Positions 8,414 to 17,764 of a stretch of DNA of 64,000 nt are shown piece after piece. Source of the stretch: JAKPRU01 sp029568995 (GTDB lineage: Bacteria; Hinthialibacterota; Hinthialibacteria; Hinthialibacterales; JAKPRU01); assembly GCA_035430965.1 (NCBI GenBank), contig DAOMHQ010000002.1, positions 1-64,000 on the forward strand, written 5' to 3'. The notes beneath the pieces are model-generated. The model was not told the origin of the DNA. It did not search any database and saw only the letters and a program-made list of their open reading frames with translations. Numbering within the stretch: position 1 is the stretch's first letter; each line of letters starts with the position of its first letter. The translations under genes were made by a program, and so were the position numbers.

Positions 8414-10111
8414 ATGCAGAACCATCGCATTACCCGCAGAGAATTTGCGCGAATTTCCGCCACGGGAAGCACATTTCTGCTGGCCGGTGTTCCGGTTTCA
8501 GGAGAGGAGAACATGGAGCAAACCATCGTAAGCAATGAAGTGGTCGAGATAGAATTCCAGTCCACGCAGGACTATAAAGATCCGTATCGCGATGTGGAAT
8601 GCAATATAGAGATGATCGGGCCGGGGGATAAAACAATCGTGCATCCGGCATTCTGGGCGGGTGGCCGAACCTGGAAGGCGCGTGTTTCGGCATCGAAGCC
8701 GGGTGAATACCGATATGTGACAGCCTGCTCGAATGCGAATGATACGGGCCTGAGCGGTCAACGCGGCACAATGACGGTATGTGAATACAGGGGAAGGAAT
8801 CCCTTGTTTTACCATGGGCGCGTTCGTGTAGCGGAAGACAAACGTCATTTTGAACATGAAGACGGCACGCCGTTCTTCTGGCTTGGAGATACCTGGTGGA
8901 TGGGGCTGTGTTCGCGGCTGGATTATCCCGACGGATTCCGGACCCTGGCCGAAGACCGAAAACGAAAGGGATTCAACGTTATTCAAATCGTTGCCGGACC
9001 CTATCCCGATATGGAAGAGAACGATCCACGGGGACAGAATCCCGCCGGATTTCCATTTACATCCGGCTTCGAGTCCGTTAATCCAGGTTATTTCGACGAT
9101 GCAGATCGGAAAATTATCGGCTTGGTTGAAATGGGATTTATGCCGTGTATCGTCGGGATGTGGGGGTATTACCTGCCACGCATTGGCGTGGACGGGTGTA
9201 AGCGATTCTGGAGGTATCTTGTTGCGCGCTATGGGGCCTACCCGGTTGCCTGGTGTATTGCCGGTGAGGGAACTATGCCGTTTTATCTCTCGGAGACCAA
9301 GGAGAAGGATGCCCAGGAACAACTGAAAGGCTGGACCGAAGTAACCCGATTCGTACGCGAACTGGACGGATTCCACAATATGATCACCATTCATCCCACT
9401 CGCTTCGGGCGGGAGATGGTGGAAGATCCGAGTTTACTCGATTTCGACATGCTTCAGACCGGGCACAGCGATCTGGATACGGTTCCGTATACCGCAAAGT
9501 CTGTGATTCAGTCGTATGGAAGCGAACCAGTCATGCCGGTGGTTGTCGGGGAGGTGAACTATGAGGGGATCATGGGGCGATGTTGGCAGAATATCGAGCG
9601 GATGAGTTTTTATGCGTCGGTATTGAACGGCTCGGCGGGACACACATACGGCGCGAATGGGATCTGGCAAATGAGTACGCCCGATCAGCCTTACGGGAAC
9701 TCTCCGCATGGAAGGTCCTGGGGCAACACGCCCTGGCAGGAAGCGTATCGCCTTCCCGGTTCGGCGCAGATGGGAATCGGCAAGAAATTCATGAAGATAT
9801 TTCCCTGGTGGAAACTGGAGCGGCGTCCCGAATGGGTGGAACCGGAATACGATCCTTCCAAGCCGTATTCGTGTATTGCATCGGGTATTCCCGGAAAACT
9901 GCGGATTCTCTATTCACCGCTGATGTGGGATCCGCCGAAGATTCGAGGCATCGAAGCGGAGCAATCATATCGCGCATATTTCTTTGATCCGATCCGCGGG
10001 GAAGGGATTCCCATCGGCAAAGTGAAACCGGAAGCCGATGGCTCGTGGCGTGCTCCGCGCCACCCTGGTGAAGTTCATGACTGGCTGGTAGTGCTGGAGG
10101 CAGAAGTGTAA
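8414..10111 (+). CDS. Tat-exported GH140/DUF4038-like glycoside hydrolase
   Basis: The 565-residue reading starts at ATG 8414, giving a Tat signal with the twin-arginine motif TRREFARIS and a hydrophobic stretch to about residue 30. A GTG at 8390 is an alternative start. After an N-terminal DUF5060-like beta-sandwich (to about residue 110), a TIM-barrel region opens FFWLGDTWWMGL, with conserved short motifs KGFNVIQIV, WCIAGEGTMP and VVVGEVNYEG. The two Glu residues of the GEG and GEV motifs sit where GH140-like enzymes hold their acid/base and nucleophile (inference). GH140 includes apiosidases that act on the pectic polysaccharide rhamnogalacturonan II. A C-terminal beta domain ends DWLVVLEAEV. 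Convergent with the metalloprotease at 10148. Confidence 0.82.
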   Translation: MQNHRITRREFARISATGSTFLLAGVPVSGEENMEQTIVSNEVVEIEFQSTQDYKDPYRDVECNIEMIGPGDKTIVHPAFWAGGRTWKARVSASKPGEYRYVTACSNANDTGLSGQRGTMTVCEYRGRNPLFYHGRVRVAEDKRHFEHEDGTPFFWLGDTWWMGLCSRLDYPDGFRTLAEDRKRKGFNVIQIVAGPYPDMEENDPRGQNPAGFPFTSGFESVNPGYFDDADRKIIGLVEMGFMPCIVGMWGYYLPRIGVDGCKRFWRYLVARYGAYPVAWCIAGEGTMPFYLSETKEKDAQEQLKGWTEVTRFVRELDGFHNMITIHPTRFGREMVEDPSLLDFDMLQTGHSDLDTVPYTAKSVIQSYGSEPVMPVVVGEVNYEGIMGRCWQNIERMSFYASVLNGSAGHTYGANGIWQMSTPDQPYGNSPHGRSWGNTPWQEAYRLPGSAQMGIGKKFMKIFPWWKLERRPEWVEPEYDPSKPYSCIASGIPGKLRILYSPLMWDPPKIRGIEAEQSYRAYFFDPIRGEGIPIGKVKPEADGSWRAPRHPGEVHDWLVVLEAEV

Positions 10112-10147
10112 CGTTGCGGCACGGGTATCCCGGCTATGGGCCTCGGA

Positions 10148-12943
10148 TTACTCATCGGTAATTGTCACGGGATAGATGGTCAAGTCATCGAATGCCACGG
10201 AGACATTATCGATTCCTGAGCAATTGGCGATTTGAAGAATCGGCAGAACACCGCCGGATTGGGGCATAAAATAGGCGTAGATAGTTGACCAGGAGTCCCG
10301 ATAGACCTCACTGTCGATTCGTGAAAAATAGCCGATACTGCCATCGAATGTCTGTTCGACTAATGCAGCGACCACGGTGGCTCCGGGGCCGGAACTGGTG
10401 ACTCGGACGGAAAGAAAGACCGCCGTATCCGTCCGGACGGGCTTTACCGAGTCCAGGATGACCGTGATGACTTCACCCGGATCGGCACTCAGAACAAGAC
10501 TGCCGCCGGTGCGGCCCGAAGGATCGGCCCAGCCGGGTGTGCCCAAGGCAGCGGTTCCAGCCGGAGATGTCTTTTCGAATCCGCCCGGATAGGCAAGATA
10601 GCCGATATCTCCAAGCTGCGTGTGTTCGAACTGCTCTCGATACAGCACATTGTCGCTCCGGAATCGGATAGGATACGGCGAAGGTTCCACGGAATCGGTG
10701 GTCAGGATGCCGAGCGCCCAGCGTTGCAGAGTTCCCGTATCTGCCTCGGCGGTGTCGGTGATTGTGAGTTTCCAGGTCCCGTGTGCTTCCTCCCCCAGAA
10801 ACGAGCGGATTTCAGTTAGGTCCGTCGTTGTCTTGTTTGCATAAAAGAGAACTTCCAGATCCTTGCCGGGTTTGGAGGATGCCGGGACCAGGGTGCAGCG
10901 GGTTCCCAACGGGGATGTTAATTCGACTCGCAGATCGCCCCGGTAAGTATGGTCGACATCCACATACAGCAGAATCTGGGAGACCGGTCCGGTGCCCGAG
11001 AAATAAACGGTCCGGGTAACTCCCTTGTCATAGTCGTCCGGAATCGAAACAGGATTGTCGGGAGCATCGAACAACACGCCATCCCCGAAGACGGTTACGG
11101 TGAGGTCGTTGTGGGATAAGGGATTTCCATTCTGCTCCGCGAACAGGCGGAAGACCAGATCCGACATGAGAGTTCCTTCGGGCGGTTCGGGAGCGGTAAA
11201 CGAAAGCGACTCATCGGTTACCACAAAATTTAACGGAAATGGACCGGAAATCTGTTCCCATCGAAATTGTGCCGAACCACCCAGGATGGCCCGACTATAC
11301 GGAACGACTACGGATTCTCCCGCAAGTGTGTTGATATGTGTTTTCGACAAGGTTGTCGCGGCCAGTCCGCGCTGGTCGAAGAGACGGAAAAGTACCTCCA
11401 GATGCGCACCCTCATAAAGAATCCGGTCGGCTTCGTAAATGGCCTGTGCTCCCTCAAACATGGAAGCGTCCGGACCCAACGTAAAATGGGACTCCAATAC
11501 AAGCGTATCGGCGACGGTTTTGCCGAGGGAGTTCCAGATTCCATAGAGCGATCGGGACCAGATTCGCCCGTCCTCGTGGAATTCACCGACCAGATCGTCG
11601 GGATATCGCAGGTCCTCATCCACCCGGCGCAAGTAAGGTGGATCGGTATCCGAATAAGAGGTGGCGTCCCACTCTCCGATCAGTTCGTGATGGAACGTAC
11701 CATCAGTGTCGTTTGTGAAGGCCCAATAATCGGCGAATCCTTCGCCGAGGCAAATGGATTCGTCAATCGAGCCGAATTCGGGGATCTGATCGTGCTGAAT
11801 AACATGGCCGTATTCATGCAGGATAATATCCGCATCTTCGGCGTCATCGACTCCACCGGTCCCGAACGTGACCCGGCGCAGATAATCGCTGTAAAAGGAC
11901 TGGTCCTCCGGGTGATTGTTCGCGATTGCCGTAAGTGGGAAGTTCGCCACGGAATCGTAACCCAGGCTGGTGAGATATCGGTGGCTCCGGTCGATATGGT
12001 AATACACCATCACCTGTTCAAACCAGCTGTCGCTTCGATCATACAGGTATTTCAATTCGGGTTCCCACGCGCGATCGGCGACTCCGATGACATTGACATA
12101 CGGCCCGGAAAGGTATCCGGACGAGTCGATGTCTCTCAGGGTCACGGTTTTATAGGCCTCCTGCGGGACGGCATCCGGAGCGTTTCCCAAATCGCATAGA
12201 GTGAAATCTTTCATGGTGACGATCGGATTCGGATCGAAAACCAGTCCGACACCGTCTGCGTGACAGAGAAAGTCCCATTTTCGAAGCAGGTGTCCCGTTT
12301 CGGCATCCACCAGGACCCGGAAATCGCCCAGCGGTTGGGAAGCCGGGATGCGGACTTCCCAGATTTCCTTTGGGGTTCCGTTCGCCGACCAGATTGCGCG
12401 TTCGGCGGAAGCCGGACTGCGAACTGACTGGATCCGAAGACCCTGCATTGCTGCCGTGATCGCCTCCTCGGAGGCGATCATCGTACTGGACCGCCGTGTG
12501 CTTGTTCCCACCAGAGGCTGCAGGGAGCTACATAGGCTCCGCACGGAACCTGCACCATCCACTGTGAGAACGAGGCGCCCGTCAATCACACGAAGCCCTC
12601 GGTAAAGTTGGTCGTAGTCCAAACGGGTTATGGCTTTTCCCTGTTTGACCGAGCGCAGCCGAGTTTCGGTTGCAGGATCGGTCAGTCCAACGACTCCACC
12701 ATGGGCCTCCAGGAATCGTCTGCCGGCATCGACGGCATCGGTTCCGTACATCTGGACGGACCCGGCGATCAATTGACGCACGCAATCCCCGGACCAGATG
12801 ACAGTCCATTTGGCCTGACTGGCAGATTGCAGGGCTGTCACAGACTGAGATACCGCCCCGTTGGTCGGCGCGGCAGCTCGGCCAGACGAAGGTAACAGGA
12901 GCAGTGCCAAAGAGAAGAAAAGCGCGGAACGTACCCGATCCAT
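10148..12943 (-). CDS. Secreted M36 (fungalysin)-like zinc metalloprotease with FTP propeptide and P domain
   Basis: The protein has 931 residues from ATG 12943, which follows GGAGAAA and starts a Sec signal (MDRVRSALFFSLALLLLPSS). Residues about 80-170 resemble an FTP inhibitory propeptide, and a PepSY-like segment may follow. The zinc motif HEYGH lies near residue 374, and the downstream ligand is in GEGFADYW near 398, the spacing expected for M36. Residues about 640-750 form a proprotein convertase-type P domain (QILLYVDVDHTYRGDLRVELTSP is characteristic). The C-terminus is a beta-sandwich of unknown type. Likely an extracellular protease activated by removal of the propeptide. The 204-base stretch to thiS is a divergent promoter region in which I see no riboswitch. 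Confidence 0.87.
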   Translation of the reverse strand: MDRVRSALFFSLALLLLPSSGRAAAPTNGAVSQSVTALQSASQAKWTVIWSGDCVRQLIAGSVQMYGTDAVDAGRRFLEAHGGVVGLTDPATETRLRSVKQGKAITRLDYDQLYRGLRVIDGRLVLTVDGAGSVRSLCSSLQPLVGTSTRRSSTMIASEEAITAAMQGLRIQSVRSPASAERAIWSANGTPKEIWEVRIPASQPLGDFRVLVDAETGHLLRKWDFLCHADGVGLVFDPNPIVTMKDFTLCDLGNAPDAVPQEAYKTVTLRDIDSSGYLSGPYVNVIGVADRAWEPELKYLYDRSDSWFEQVMVYYHIDRSHRYLTSLGYDSVANFPLTAIANNHPEDQSFYSDYLRRVTFGTGGVDDAEDADIILHEYGHVIQHDQIPEFGSIDESICLGEGFADYWAFTNDTDGTFHHELIGEWDATSYSDTDPPYLRRVDEDLRYPDDLVGEFHEDGRIWSRSLYGIWNSLGKTVADTLVLESHFTLGPDASMFEGAQAIYEADRILYEGAHLEVLFRLFDQRGLAATTLSKTHINTLAGESVVVPYSRAILGGSAQFRWEQISGPFPLNFVVTDESLSFTAPEPPEGTLMSDLVFRLFAEQNGNPLSHNDLTVTVFGDGVLFDAPDNPVSIPDDYDKGVTRTVYFSGTGPVSQILLYVDVDHTYRGDLRVELTSPLGTRCTLVPASSKPGKDLEVLFYANKTTTDLTEIRSFLGEEAHGTWKLTITDTAEADTGTLQRWALGILTTDSVEPSPYPIRFRSDNVLYREQFEHTQLGDIGYLAYPGGFEKTSPAGTAALGTPGWADPSGRTGGSLVLSADPGEVITVILDSVKPVRTDTAVFLSVRVTSSGPGATVVAALVEQTFDGSIGYFSRIDSEVYRDSWSTIYAYFMPQSGGVLPILQIANCSGIDNVSVAFDDLTIYPVTITDE

Positions 12944-13147
12944 TTTCTCCAGAGGACCCTTTCTGTTCATCAAAATATATATCTTAGCGACAATCTTTTG
13001 TCTAACCAATGGCGTGCCTTCTTCAAAAGAATCTTCCGGAAACCCGGTGAAATCTGTTCATGTCCACTCGTCATGCAATGCCGGAACGGAAGTTCCGTTG
13101 ACCCGAGTGGATTCCGGATGGAGAATGAATTTCAGAGATCCGGAATC

Positions 13148-13348
13148 ATGAGAGTGATACTGAACGGCAAAGAACGGGAGATACCCGACGGATTGACCGT
13201 GGAGGGCCTTCTGGGTCATCTGGATGTCCATCCGCAGCGAATTGCGGTCGAGATCAACCGGGTAATAGTGAAAAAGGACCGATTTGCCGAGCTTCACTTG
13301 CGGCCGAACGACGCAATCGAAATCCTGCAATTTGTCGGCGGCGGTTGA
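13148..13348 (+). CDS. thiS: ThiS, sulfur carrier for thiamine thiazole synthesis
   Basis: This 66-residue beta-grasp protein starts MRVILNGKEREIPDG and ends with the Gly-Gly tail (EILQFVGGG) that is adenylated and thiocarboxylated. The start at ATG 13148 matches family length; longer readings upstream have no family likeness. It lies 23 bases upstream of thiG. No thiF, thiH, thiO or thiE is nearby, so the rest of the pathway must be elsewhere. Confidence 0.93.
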   Translation: MRVILNGKEREIPDGLTVEGLLGHLDVHPQRIAVEINRVIVKKDRFAELHLRPNDAIEILQFVGGG

Positions 13349-13371
13349 TAGAAAGGAAATGGATATCCATC

Positions 13372-14139
13372 ATGCCGAATGCGGATGTTTTGAAAGTAGG
13401 CGAAATAACGCTCCACTCCAGACTCATTGTGGGAACGGGGAAATACGAGACCTTTGAGCTGATGGAACGTGCGCTGGCGGAATCCGGAACCGAGATGGTC
13501 ACGGTGGCGCTGCGTCGGGTGGATTTCGATGCCAAAGACCATCTAATGAATCATGTCGATCCGAAGAAATATGTCATTTTACCAAACACGGCAGGATGCT
13601 ATAGCGCAGAAGATGCGATTCGTGTGGCTCGCCTGGGGCGGGAAATGGGCATTGGGAACCTGATTAAGCTGGAGGTGTTGGGTGATCGTGACACGCTTCT
13701 GCCGGACCCGGTGGGCAGCCTGGAGGCGACGCAAGTTCTTGTGAAAGAAGGATTTACGGTGATGGCGTACACCAGCGACGATCCGGTGGTGGCGAAACGC
13801 CTGGCGGAAGCCGGGGCAACGGTGGTGATGCCCGCGGGTGCGCCCATCGGTTCGGGGCAGGGGATTCTCAATCCGAACAATATCCGGATCATCCTGGAAC
13901 AGGCCACGACCCCCATTATTGTCGATGCGGGAGTGGGAACGGCTTCGGATGTTTCCCGCGCCATGGAATTGGGGGCGGATGCGGTTCTATTGAATACCGG
14001 TATAGCGGGTGCGAAGGATCCGGTACGCATGGCTCGCGCCATGAAACATGCCGCTATCGCGGGCCGGGAGGCCTATCTTGCCGGACGAATCCCGCGCAAG
14101 TTGTATGCAACCGCCAGCAGCCCCCTGCTGGATTTTTGA
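13372..14139 (+). CDS. thiG: ThiG, thiazole synthase
   Basis: The 255-residue length is exactly typical. ATG 13372 follows AAAGGAAATGG. The start of the barrel (LIVGTGKYE), the Schiff-base Lys in NLIKLEVLGD (near residue 99), the phosphate-binding P-A-G-A-P-I-G-S-G-Q-G loop and the DAGVGTASDV and VLLNTGIA motifs are all present. With ThiS-thiocarboxylate, deoxyxylulose 5-phosphate and dehydroglycine it forms the thiazole of thiamine. Cytoplasmic. Confidence 0.96.
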   Translation: MPNADVLKVGEITLHSRLIVGTGKYETFELMERALAESGTEMVTVALRRVDFDAKDHLMNHVDPKKYVILPNTAGCYSAEDAIRVARLGREMGIGNLIKLEVLGDRDTLLPDPVGSLEATQVLVKEGFTVMAYTSDDPVVAKRLAEAGATVVMPAGAPIGSGQGILNPNNIRIILEQATTPIIVDAGVGTASDVSRAMELGADAVLLNTGIAGAKDPVRMARAMKHAAIAGREAYLAGRIPRKLYATASSPLLDF

Positions 14140-14206
14140 ACGGATTATGCCGATTCCATCGGGGCACCTTGTCCTGAATTCTCAACCGAGGTGAACGCAT
14201 CCATCG

Positions 14207-15268
14207 ATGCCCAATTCGACCGAGCCTTTGCAAGCGGATTCCGCTTTGATTTGTCATTTGATTGTCGCCCAGCAACAACAGTATTCTCTTCAGAGAAACC
14301 AGAGAGTTCATTTTGTCGATGCGCTGCATCCCCTGGCGATTGCACCGCTTCGGGAATGGGATCGGACCCGTCGGGCGGAGGGGCGTCCACCAACCCTGGA
14401 GGAATTCCTGGAGGCGTATTGGCTGGGATTCGGTTTCCTGATGTGGCTTGCGGGATTCGGAGAGTTCTTCAAGTGTGGGAAGTGCTATCAATGGATAGAG
14501 AAGAGAGATCTCGCAACCCATGCCGAGCGTTGTGCCCTGGCCGTAACTCAGCGGGAGAATGTTATTCCCGATCCGCCTGAAGAGATTTACTTGTGCCCGG
14601 ATGAGGAATGCGGATTCTGGGACACGGAATACACGAAGATCCGTGCTCCGCACCGCTCCAAAGCACACGGAGGAACGCATATCAGCCAGTCATTTATCCT
14701 GGAAGACGACCCGGATGTCATCCTGGATCTTTGGATGCAACGGTATACCAGCGAAGTGCGCGACATTTTCCGCTGCGAACTGTGCGACACCACGATCAGC
14801 GATTCCGCCGCTGCCCTGGAGCATTTTCTGGAACGTCATACAACGCCCCTTGCACAGGATGATATCTGGGGGCGATTGATTGCTCCGAAAGATCGTGAGA
14901 CCGAACAAATCCTGGCAGATGCCCTTTCCAGGAGGATTCAGAAACAGGGAATTGAAGAGCTGATAGTCGCTTTCTCTCCCTCTTTTCAGCGGATCTATCG
15001 GGATGTCATTGCACGTGGCAATCCCGCCGTGGCGAATGATGCGGATTTCTCCGGAATTTTGAGGTGGGCCAAACCGGCGCAATTGCTGATCGATGCGTAT
15101 CAGGCGATGAGCCGCTCCCCCCAGTATGCCTTGGATGCCGGTCCCTCGTCCAAATCTGCGCCGGCTGTGCCGTTTCCGGGGAAAAAGTGTCCGATTCGTT
15201 CTCAGACCGGTCATACGTCTACGATGAAGATCCGGCTGTGCGATCTGATCCATCAGTTTTCAAGTTGA
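14207..15268 (+). CDS. Protein with three tandem C2H2/C2HC-like zinc-finger motifs, function unknown
   Basis: The 353-residue protein starts at ATG 14207, 14 bases after GAGGTG. Three candidate zinc-binding motifs follow in order: C-x2-C-x11-H-x3-C (CGKC...HAERC, about residues 91-110), C-x4-C-x13-H-x4-H (CPDEEC...HRSKAH, about 129-153) and C-x2-C-x12-H-x4-H (CELC...HFLERH, about 187-208). The N-terminus is helical with a hydrophobic stretch (LGFGFLMWLAGFGEFF), and the C-terminus is helical then basic. Three successive fingers of this type are unusual in bacteria. No DNA-binding or enzymatic partner is visible next to it. Codon use resembles that of the neighbours. Confidence 0.72.
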   Translation: MPNSTEPLQADSALICHLIVAQQQQYSLQRNQRVHFVDALHPLAIAPLREWDRTRRAEGRPPTLEEFLEAYWLGFGFLMWLAGFGEFFKCGKCYQWIEKRDLATHAERCALAVTQRENVIPDPPEEIYLCPDEECGFWDTEYTKIRAPHRSKAHGGTHISQSFILEDDPDVILDLWMQRYTSEVRDIFRCELCDTTISDSAAALEHFLERHTTPLAQDDIWGRLIAPKDRETEQILADALSRRIQKQGIEELIVAFSPSFQRIYRDVIARGNPAVANDADFSGILRWAKPAQLLIDAYQAMSRSPQYALDAGPSSKSAPAVPFPGKKCPIRSQTGHTSTMKIRLCDLIHQFSS

Positions 15269-15303
15269 GCGCAATCGTGATTTATGTCATCGGTGACACT
15301 GTT

Positions 15304-17253
15304 TCACTCACCTGGTTGGTCGATGGATAGAATCGTTGTTCGCAGAAGTTCCGGACCTCGCGCGTAATAGGCGTGTCCCAGCGCGTCGAAGGTGAGAAGA
15401 ACTCCACCGTGCCCAATTTTCGTTGCAGACCACGTGTCGGGATCGAATGAAAGCAATCCTGCTCCACTGTTCGTGTAGAGTGTTCCCGCAAATGAAGCGA
15501 TGCCGGTAATCCCGCCTCCAGGCCCAGGGTCATTGCGAAGAACCTTGCCGATCTCAGAATCCACCTGGATCAATCGGTCGCCGCACGCGGCCAATACTGT
15601 CCCGTCCGGCAACAGGTGGAGATGATTCACGATCCCCGATCCCGGTACGGGGATAAGATCCGCTACCAGCCGTTTCTCTGCGCAATCCCAGGCGAACAGG
15701 TGTGCATCTCTTTCCGGTGAATCGACCCCTCCCCCGGCGATGATCCAGCTGCCGCCGAGAATCCGGTTCTTTTGAGTATCCGAAATCAGGCAGGCGATGC
15801 TCTGGTTTGGGATGATGTTGCGAAAAACTTCGATCCGATCGGTTTCCGGATCGTAGATCGATAAAGCGCCGCCGCTCTTGCCATAGGCCGGAATACTGCC
15901 GATATACAATTTTTCATCCGGTCCGATGACCAGTCCGGGAGTGCGGTATTGCTCGTGCCCCAGTTCCCCCAACAGGCGCGGATTTACGCCCGGATTCCAT
16001 TCTTTGCTCGTGTCGTAAACCGATAGGCGGGCATACGTATAGGACGCCATGTACATCAGGGAACCGCTGTTTGCGAAGGCGTACACCTCGCCGCTCTGTG
16101 GGGGGATGGGATTGCCGAGGTCGGTTGTGATTCCCGTTTGGATCTCCGTGCGGAAAATATGGTGCAAGTTATAGGAACTGCCGTAGACAGAACCGTCCGG
16201 CCCGGTGTGCAGCGCAAAGACGTCCTGCCCGTTTCCACCCGCACCGACCTCTGCCTGGCCCACTATTTTTCCTGTTGTGAGATCTACGGCCGCAAAAAGC
16301 CCCTCCTGATATGTGAAAGCAATTCCCTCCGAGGAGATATCTCTTGTGCCGGGAGGAAGCTGGATTGTCTCAATCCACTCTCCCTTCTCAAAATTCCATC
16401 TCCCTGTGGTTCCTGCCGCATTCACACAGACAACGCCATCCGTTCCGATCATCGAGCTCCCCGGGCCGAAATCACGAATCATCTCATTCGTCCGTGTGTC
16501 AAATACGATGATTCGATTATCGAAAAGCAGGAGCGCGTAGAGATACGGTCCCTCCCGCAGGAGTTGATTGACAAACGAGTTCTCCAGGTATTGTTCGGGC
16601 AGCAATTTCGTTCGTTCGCCGGTTTGCGGATTGAAATGAACCAGCTGAGCATGGCTGGCGATCCCGCAATAGACGGTTCCGTTCGGTCCGGGTGCGGTTC
16701 CGCTCACGTAACATTCCGGCGGATTCATTGCACCGAAGTCCACCAATTCTCCTTTCTGAAGATCGAAACCGGCCAGCCGGCCACCGCCATAAGTGCCGCC
16801 CAGTATGTACCGATTGTCGATATTGACCAGATTGTAAAGCCAGACTTCCGTGGGAGCGGGCCTGCCAAGATTCTCAAGCGTCTTCTTCTCAAGGTGATAC
16901 CGATACAGGCTTCCATCTGTTACGGTTCCGATATAGATCCACCCATCCGGTCCCTGCACGAGGCCATACGTACCTTGCGTATCGACGGGGACTCTCTCCA
17001 GGGTGTTCGACTTGAAATCGAAAATGAAAACCGGCGCATCTCCCCCGGCGGACCAGGTGCCGGTCACCAGAAGGGGATGACGATCCACGGGATCGCGAGC
17101 CACCACACTGCCCCAAAGTGTGTGGGCCACCACCGGCGTACCGAGTGAAACCTCTTTCAACAGGGGTTTTCGTTCGGAAACGACGATCTCGGCAATGAGG
17201 TGGGAGGAACTTATTGCCACGAGCAAGAAAAAGAAGAGGGATTTTTTTCGCAT
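15304..17253 (-). CDS. Secreted beta-propeller protein
   Basis: The 649-residue protein begins with a Sec signal (MRKKSLFFFLLVAISSSHLIA) from ATG 17253. It consists of repeated blade-like units of about 45-60 residues with motifs such as GPDGWIYIGT, GPNGTVYCGI, GPDGSVYGSS and GPDEKLYIGS, like SMP-30, virginiamycin B lyase and YVTN-type propellers. No catalytic residues can be assigned. It may be a polysaccharide or metal-binding protein or a lyase; its role is not shown by context. Convergent with the zinc-finger gene. Confidence 0.8.
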   Translation of the reverse strand: MRKKSLFFFLLVAISSSHLIAEIVVSERKPLLKEVSLGTPVVAHTLWGSVVARDPVDRHPLLVTGTWSAGGDAPVFIFDFKSNTLERVPVDTQGTYGLVQGPDGWIYIGTVTDGSLYRYHLEKKTLENLGRPAPTEVWLYNLVNIDNRYILGGTYGGGRLAGFDLQKGELVDFGAMNPPECYVSGTAPGPNGTVYCGIASHAQLVHFNPQTGERTKLLPEQYLENSFVNQLLREGPYLYALLLFDNRIIVFDTRTNEMIRDFGPGSSMIGTDGVVCVNAAGTTGRWNFEKGEWIETIQLPPGTRDISSEGIAFTYQEGLFAAVDLTTGKIVGQAEVGAGGNGQDVFALHTGPDGSVYGSSYNLHHIFRTEIQTGITTDLGNPIPPQSGEVYAFANSGSLMYMASYTYARLSVYDTSKEWNPGVNPRLLGELGHEQYRTPGLVIGPDEKLYIGSIPAYGKSGGALSIYDPETDRIEVFRNIIPNQSIACLISDTQKNRILGGSWIIAGGGVDSPERDAHLFAWDCAEKRLVADLIPVPGSGIVNHLHLLPDGTVLAACGDRLIQVDSEIGKVLRNDPGPGGGITGIASFAGTLYTNSGAGLLSFDPDTWSATKIGHGGVLLTFDALGHAYYARGPELLRTTILSIDQPGE

Positions 17254-17317
17254 GGGGACTCTGCCTTTTCAACCGTGTGGGATGATTCCAACCATCCTGT
17301 TATTTCGACCGACGCAC

Positions 17318-17387
17318 CTGTCATTTCGACCGAAGGGAGAAATCTCATCGAAGAATCGAGATTCCTCACATTCGTTCGGAATGACAG
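17318..17387. repeat. MITE-like palindromic element, copy 1
   Basis: The element is bounded by CTGTCATTTCGACCGAA (from 17318) and TTCGTTCGGAATGACAG (to 17387), terminal inverted repeats matching at 15 of 17 bases. Both arms recur, rearranged, at 63574-63665. It overlaps the end of the gene at 17366 and supplies that gene's last codons and stop. Confidence 0.75.
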
Positions 17388-17734
17388 TTATCCTGTTCGC
17401 CCGGTCCCTGCAATTCGGCGGACTTCTTTTTCCGCGATCCCCATAGGATGTCAATTACTCCCCATAAGTAAGAACCGAGAATCAGAAAAACCGGCCCCTT
17501 CAAATCCCATACGCTGAAAGACCGGCGGATCTCCACTGTCCGCTCAACGAGGTCATCCGATGGAAGCAGAGGCGTGTTCTGAATGCTGGACAGCACAAAA
17601 GAACAAAGATCCACAAACAACCAGATAAACCCCACCAGGCAGCAGCAGAGGATGAGAATGCCTTTGAGGAATTCGCGTCGATAAATCTGTCCCAATCCCG
17701 GCGCGACCAGTGCGGAAAGAAGAAGTGGAGTCAT
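17366..17734 (-). CDS. Small membrane protein, C-terminus formed by a repeat element
   Basis: About 122 residues from ATG 17734 (AAGGA about 10 bases upstream); another in-frame ATG lies at 17758. Hydrophobic segments cover residues 2-15 (TPLLLSALVAPGLGQIY), 20-45 and about 85-100. The phrase APGLGQIYRREFLKG resembles the start of small DUF5683/TM2-like membrane proteins. The last residues, CHSERM and stop, are encoded by the repeat element, so the original C-terminus may have been longer. It follows the glycosyltransferase gene at 17765 and is probably in its operon. Function unknown. Confidence 0.65.
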   Translation of the reverse strand: MTPLLLSALVAPGLGQIYRREFLKGILILCCCLVGFIWLFVDLCSFVLSSIQNTPLLPSDDLVERTVEIRRSFSVWDLKGPVFLILGSYLWGVIDILWGSRKKKSAELQGPGEQDNCHSERM

Positions 17735-17764
17735 GAAAGTCAGTCCTTCGTGTTTCATCCCGGT

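Noticed and set aside
12944..13147. TPP riboswitch upstream of thiSG
   Set aside because: The conserved CTGAGA and ACCTGATCTGG-type elements are not present.
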